Source: Limnohabitans sp. 103DPR2
Lineage (GTDB): Bacteria > Pseudomonadota > Gammaproteobacteria > Burkholderiales > Burkholderiaceae_C
Assembly (NCBI RefSeq): GCF_001412575.1
Contig: NZ_CP011834.1
Location: forward strand, 1,860,001-1,924,000
Length of the DNA stretch: 64,000 nt
Direction of reading: 5' to 3'
Notes under the pieces: model-generated
What the model saw: the letters and a program-made list of their open reading frames with translations, nothing else
Told to the model about the DNA's origin: nothing
Databases searched by the model: none
Position numbers and translations under genes: made by a program
Shown: positions 60,853 through 64,000 of the stretch, piece by piece
Layout: each line of letters starts with the position of its first letter
Position numbering within the stretch: the first letter of the stretch is position 1

Positions 60853-62928
60853 ATGACAACTTCTTCTCACGCAAACAACCCATTGCTTCAACTGGGCAGC
60901 TTGCCTTTGTTTGACCAAATCAAACCCGAACATGTCAGCACAGCCATCGACGTTTTATTGACAGCTGCATCTGAAGCACTTGAAACAGTGACCGCCCCCG
61001 AGTTTCCAGCGCAATGGCAAGCCATTGCCAAAGTCTTGGATGTCAGCACCGAGCGCTTGAGCAGCGCCTGGGGCGCCGTGAGCCATTTGAAAAGCGTTGC
61101 CGATACCCCCGAGTTGCGTGCGGCCTACAACGAAGTCTTGCCCAAGGTTACTGAATTTTGGACAAAGCTTGGCGCCGATGAACGCCTTTATGCCAAATAC
61201 AAAGCAGTCAACCCAGCGTCATTGGATGCGGCACAACAGCAAGCACTGAAGAATGCATTGCGCAATTTCGTTCTGGGCGGTGCCGAGCTTCAGGGTGAAG
61301 CTAAAACCAGGTATGCAGCCATCCAAGAGCGCATGGCGGAATTGAGCCAAAAATTCAGTGAAAACGCTTTGGATGCCACCGACAAATTCTCACTTTATGT
61401 CGAAAAAGAGGCATTAGAGGGTGTGCCGGAAGATGTTCAAAATACAGCACGCGAAGCTGCAGAAAAAGAAGGCAAGGCAGGTTACAAGTTAACCCTCAAA
61501 ATGCCTTGTTATTTGCCAGTGATGCAATTTGCCAAAAGCAGCGATTTGCGTCATCAGCTTTACCGCGCTTATGTCACCCGGGCTTCAGACCAAGCACCTG
61601 CAGAATTTGCAGCGCTTGACAACAGCGCCATCATTCAAGAAATTTTGCAACTGCGCGAAGAAGAAGCAAAGCTTTTGGGTTATCAAAATTACGCGGAAGT
61701 GTCCGTGGCCACCAAGATGGCTGACTCACCTGCCAAAGTCATTGCTTTTTTGCGCGATCTCGCTCAGCGTGCGCGTCCTTACGCAGAAAAAGACTTGGCA
61801 GACATGCGTCAATTTGCCGCAGACCACTTGGACATGCCAAATCCGCAAGCTTGGGATTGGCCTTACATCGGGGAAAAACTGAAAGAGGCCCGATACAGTT
61901 TCAGCGAGCAGGAAGTGAAGCAATACTTTACAGCGCCGAAAGTATTGCAGGGCCTCTTCAAAATCATTGAGAGATTGTTTGAAGTCAGCATTCGAGAAGA
62001 TCAAGCGCCAGTATGGCACCCTGCCGTGGGCTTTTATCGCCTTGAACGCAATGGTCAATTGGTAGGTCAGTTCTACCTAGATCCGCCTGCACGTGCAGGC
62101 AAACGAGGCGGTGCCTGGATGGACGATGTTCGTGCTCGTTGGCTCAGGCCCGACACGCAACAATTGCAAACGCCCGTGGCGCATTTAGTGTGTAACTTTG
62201 CAGAGGGCGTCGATGGTCAGCCTCCCTTGCTAACGCACGATGATGTCATCACGCTGTTCCATGAGTTTGGTCATGGCCTGCATCACATGTTGACGCAAGT
62301 GAACGAGCGCGATGTGTCTGGCATCAGTGGCGTTGAATGGGACGCCGTGGAACTACCAAGTCAATTCATGGAGAACTTTTGCTGGGAATGGAATGTACTG
62401 AAGCACATGTCAGCCCATGTCAAAACAGGGGAAGCTTTACCGCGTGAATTGTTCGACAAAATGGTGGCCGCCAAAAACTTCCAAAGTGGTCTGCAGACCT
62501 TGCGTCAAATTGAATTTGCATTGATGGACATGCTCTTGCACAGCGAGCACCGCCCGCAAGACGATTTCATGCCCGTGTTGCAAAAGGTTCGTGCTGAAGT
62601 GGCTGTGATTCAAGCGCCCGATTTCAACCGCATGGCACACACTTTTAGCCATATTTTTGCCGGTGGATATGCAGCCGGTTATTACAGCTACAAATGGGCG
62701 GAGGTTCTTTCAGCAGATGCCTACGCAGCATTTGAGGAAACGGCACAAGCTGATGGCTCTCCTAGCTTGGAGACAGGCAGACGGTACCGTGAAGCCATTT
62801 TGGAAGCTGGCGGCAGCCGACCTGCATTGGCCTCTTTTGTGGCCTTCAGAGGCCGTGAACCGTCTTTGAATGCATTGCTTCGCCATCAAGGCATGATGGC
62901 ACCGCAAGCTTCAAGTTTAAAAACTTAA
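60853..62928 (+). CDS. prlC: M3 family oligopeptidase (oligopeptidase A-like)
   Basis: A 691-residue zinc metallopeptidase. The zinc motif is HEFGHGLHH near residue 473, with the third ligand Glu in FMENFCWEW. The N-terminal helical part fits oligopeptidase A/PrlC, which degrades short peptides, including cleaved signal peptides, in the cytoplasm; no signal peptide is seen. ATG 60853 is used; a TTG 30 bases earlier is in frame, and neither has a clear ribosome binding site. The stop shares TTAA with the rpiA stop on the other strand. Confidence 0.9.
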   Translation: MTTSSHANNPLLQLGSLPLFDQIKPEHVSTAIDVLLTAASEALETVTAPEFPAQWQAIAKVLDVSTERLSSAWGAVSHLKSVADTPELRAAYNEVLPKVTEFWTKLGADERLYAKYKAVNPASLDAAQQQALKNALRNFVLGGAELQGEAKTRYAAIQERMAELSQKFSENALDATDKFSLYVEKEALEGVPEDVQNTAREAAEKEGKAGYKLTLKMPCYLPVMQFAKSSDLRHQLYRAYVTRASDQAPAEFAALDNSAIIQEILQLREEEAKLLGYQNYAEVSVATKMADSPAKVIAFLRDLAQRARPYAEKDLADMRQFAADHLDMPNPQAWDWPYIGEKLKEARYSFSEQEVKQYFTAPKVLQGLFKIIERLFEVSIREDQAPVWHPAVGFYRLERNGQLVGQFYLDPPARAGKRGGAWMDDVRARWLRPDTQQLQTPVAHLVCNFAEGVDGQPPLLTHDDVITLFHEFGHGLHHMLTQVNERDVSGISGVEWDAVELPSQFMENFCWEWNVLKHMSAHVKTGEALPRELFDKMVAAKNFQSGLQTLRQIEFALMDMLLHSEHRPQDDFMPVLQKVRAEVAVIQAPDFNRMAHTFSHIFAGGYAAGYYSYKWAEVLSADAYAAFEETAQADGSPSLETGRRYREAILEAGGSRPALASFVAFRGREPSLNALLRHQGMMAPQASSLKT

Positions 62929-62935
62929 AACTTGA
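62911..62935. repeat. Inverted repeat around the prlC/rpiA shared stop codons
   Basis: TCAAGTTT (62911-62918) and AAACTTGA (62928-62935) are perfect eight-base arms around nine bases, enclosing the TTAA in which both stop codons lie. It could form a weak A/T-rich hairpin in either transcript; no T tract follows. Confidence 0.5.
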
Positions 62936-63596
62936 GTGTTTTAACGCCTGAAGAAGTGCCCAGCAAACAAACCTGGGCCTTCTGATAGGCAAACACGCCG
63001 ACAGTGACAACACCTGGCCACTGACTGACTTCAGCTTCAAAGGCCACGGGGTCTGAAATGGTCAAACCCTTCACATCAATGATGTGCTGTCCGTTGTCTG
63101 TCACCAGTGGCTGGCCATCTTTCAATCGAACTTGTGCTTGGCCGCCCATCTTGGCAAATTGCGCCATGATGCGGGCGCTGGACATGGGGATTACTTCAAC
63201 AGGCAATGGAAATGTGCCCAAGTGATCGACCAATTTGGATTCGTCGGCAATGCACACAAACATCTTCGATTGCGCGGCCACAATTTTTTCACGTGTCAGC
63301 GCAGCGCCGCCGCCTTTGACCATGTGGCCTTGACCATTGATTTCATCCGCACCGTCGATGTACACCGCCAACTCGGCCACATCGTTGCTGTCAAACACGG
63401 GAATGCCCAGCGCTTTGAGGCGAACCGTAGAAGCCTCAGAACTCGACACAGCGCCTTTAATTTGGTCCTTCATGGAGGCCAATGCGTCAATAAATTTGTT
63501 CACGGTTGAGCCGGTTCCCACACCCACAATTTCACCAGGGACCACGTATTGCAATGCGGCTTGGCCTACCAATGCTTTCAATTCGTCTTGCGTCAT
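62925..63596 (-). CDS. rpiA: Ribose-5-phosphate isomerase A
   Basis: RpiA interconverts ribose-5-phosphate and ribulose-5-phosphate. The 223-residue protein has [61 protein letters not shown] (catalytic Asp, Lys and Glu region) and a C-terminal domain with [12 protein letters not shown]. Length is normal. It starts divergently from pyrD with 42 bases between the starts, and converges on the M3 peptidase gene with a four-base overlap. Confidence 0.95.
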   Translation of the reverse strand: MTQDELKALVGQAALQYVVPGEIVGVGTGSTVNKFIDALASMKDQIKGAVSSSEASTVRLKALGIPVFDSNDVAELAVYIDGADEINGQGHMVKGGGAALTREKIVAAQSKMFVCIADESKLVDHLGTFPLPVEVIPMSSARIMAQFAKMGGQAQVRLKDGQPLVTDNGQHIIDVKGLTISDPVAFEAEVSQWPGVVTVGVFAYQKAQVCLLGTSSGVKTLKF

Positions 63597-63638
63597 ATGC
63601 TTTTTTGAGACAATGCTTGTATTGAACGAGATTATCCA

Positions 63639-64000
63639 ATGTCCCTGAACCTTTATGCCCTCGCCCGCCCAATTTTATTCAACCTCGACCCCGAGGCTGC
63701 GCACGACCTCACCTTGCAACAGTTGGCCCGCACCCAAAACACTTTTCTAGACCGTGCCTACCGCCAGCCATGGATTGCCGACCCTGTCCAACTGGCGGGT
63801 CTCACATTTCCCAACCGCGTAGGCATGGCTGCAGGTCTAGACAAAAATGCCCGGTGCATCGATGGTCTGGGTGCCATGGGTTTTGGCTTTGTCGAAGTCG
63901 GCACGGTCACCCCACTCCCCCAGCCAGGCAACGACAAGCCGCGCATGTTCCGACTGCCCGAAGCCAAAGCCCTCATCAACCGGCTTGGCTTCAACAATGA
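63639..64000 (+). CDS. pyrD: Dihydroorotate dehydrogenase (quinone), N-terminal part (3' end outside window)
   Basis: The first 120 residues of a class 2 PyrD, which oxidises dihydroorotate with quinone in pyrimidine synthesis. The N-terminal helices ([27 protein letters not shown]) that bind the membrane are present, then the FMN-binding [38 protein letters not shown] and LINRLGFNN. The catalytic Ser region lies beyond the window. It starts at ATG 63639, divergent from rpiA. Confidence 0.95.
   Translation, partial: MSLNLYALARPILFNLDPEAAHDLTLQQLARTQNTFLDRAYRQPWIADPVQLAGLTFPNRVGMAAGLDKNARCIDGLGAMGFGFVEVGTVTPLPQPGNDKPRMFRLPEAKALINRLGFNN

Overview
The window is a stretch of core chromosome from a betaproteobacterium of order Burkholderiales, most likely family Comamonadaceae. 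This rests on gene content and order: the run ndk-rlmN-pilF-rodZ-ispG-hisS-yfgM-bamB-der-hfq-hflX-hflK-hflC-DUF2065-hisZ-purA-phosphoribosyltransferase, the pair map-glnD, a pyruvate dehydrogenase operon whose E3 carries its own lipoyl domain, and odhA-odhB-odhL. By eye the base composition is near 50% GC, low for the family. I cannot name a genus. I see no rRNA, tRNA, insertion sequence, prophage, CRISPR array or replication origin. Coding density is very high, and no gene-free stretch exceeds about 225 bases (the longest is 46719-46941).

Layout. 1-1769 (+): the 3' end of msrB, then ispZ/yciB, a bolA-family gene and a periplasmic parvulin, ended by a strong hairpin terminator. 1852-5838 (-): purL. 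5970-9411 (+): map and glnD. 9446-11836 (-): a YgiQ-type radical SAM gene, head to head with yigZ and a two-gene chromate-transporter-type pair (11835-13655, +). 13652-15074 (-): rlmB and an ABC ATPase, head to head with a GDSL esterase (15073-15759). 15772-33456 (-): a small Lys-rich gene, cystathionine beta-lyase, then the large housekeeping cluster, read from ndk down to the phosphoribosyltransferase. 33628-36726 (-): rluB, scpB, rluD. bamD (+) at 36752 diverges from rluD. 37503-41016 (-): DinG-type helicase, a small exported protein, zapE. 41103-46718 (-): the 2-oxoglutarate dehydrogenase genes. 46942-49580 (-): prpE and an isochorismatase-fold hydrolase. 49649 (+): NlpC/P60 peptidase. 50301-56554 (-): pyruvate dehydrogenase operon aceE-aceF-lpdA. 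56689-59884 (+): a PAS histidine kinase and a FixJ-type response regulator, divergent from aceE. Then folD and an M3 peptidase (+), rpiA (-), and the 5' part of pyrD (+).

How the genes fit together. Two 2-oxoacid dehydrogenase complexes and an acyl-CoA synthetase feed the TCA cycle. purL, purA and folD belong to purine and one-carbon metabolism. bamB, bamD, the YfgM-like protein and the parvulin serve envelope protein biogenesis. hflK/C and hflX, hfq, der, rlmN, rlmB, rluB and rluD serve proteolysis control, RNA regulation and ribosome maturation. glnD is the nitrogen sensor.

I did not find a clearly novel multi-gene system. The observations most worth testing are the two-component pair next to the pyruvate dehydrogenase operon, with spaced CACAA/TTGTG motifs between them; a probable leaderless start for map; head-to-head gene pairs whose start codons overlap; a RodZ-like protein without its usual C-terminal domain; and inverted repeats upstream of prpE. 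Promoter and operator calls are by eye only.
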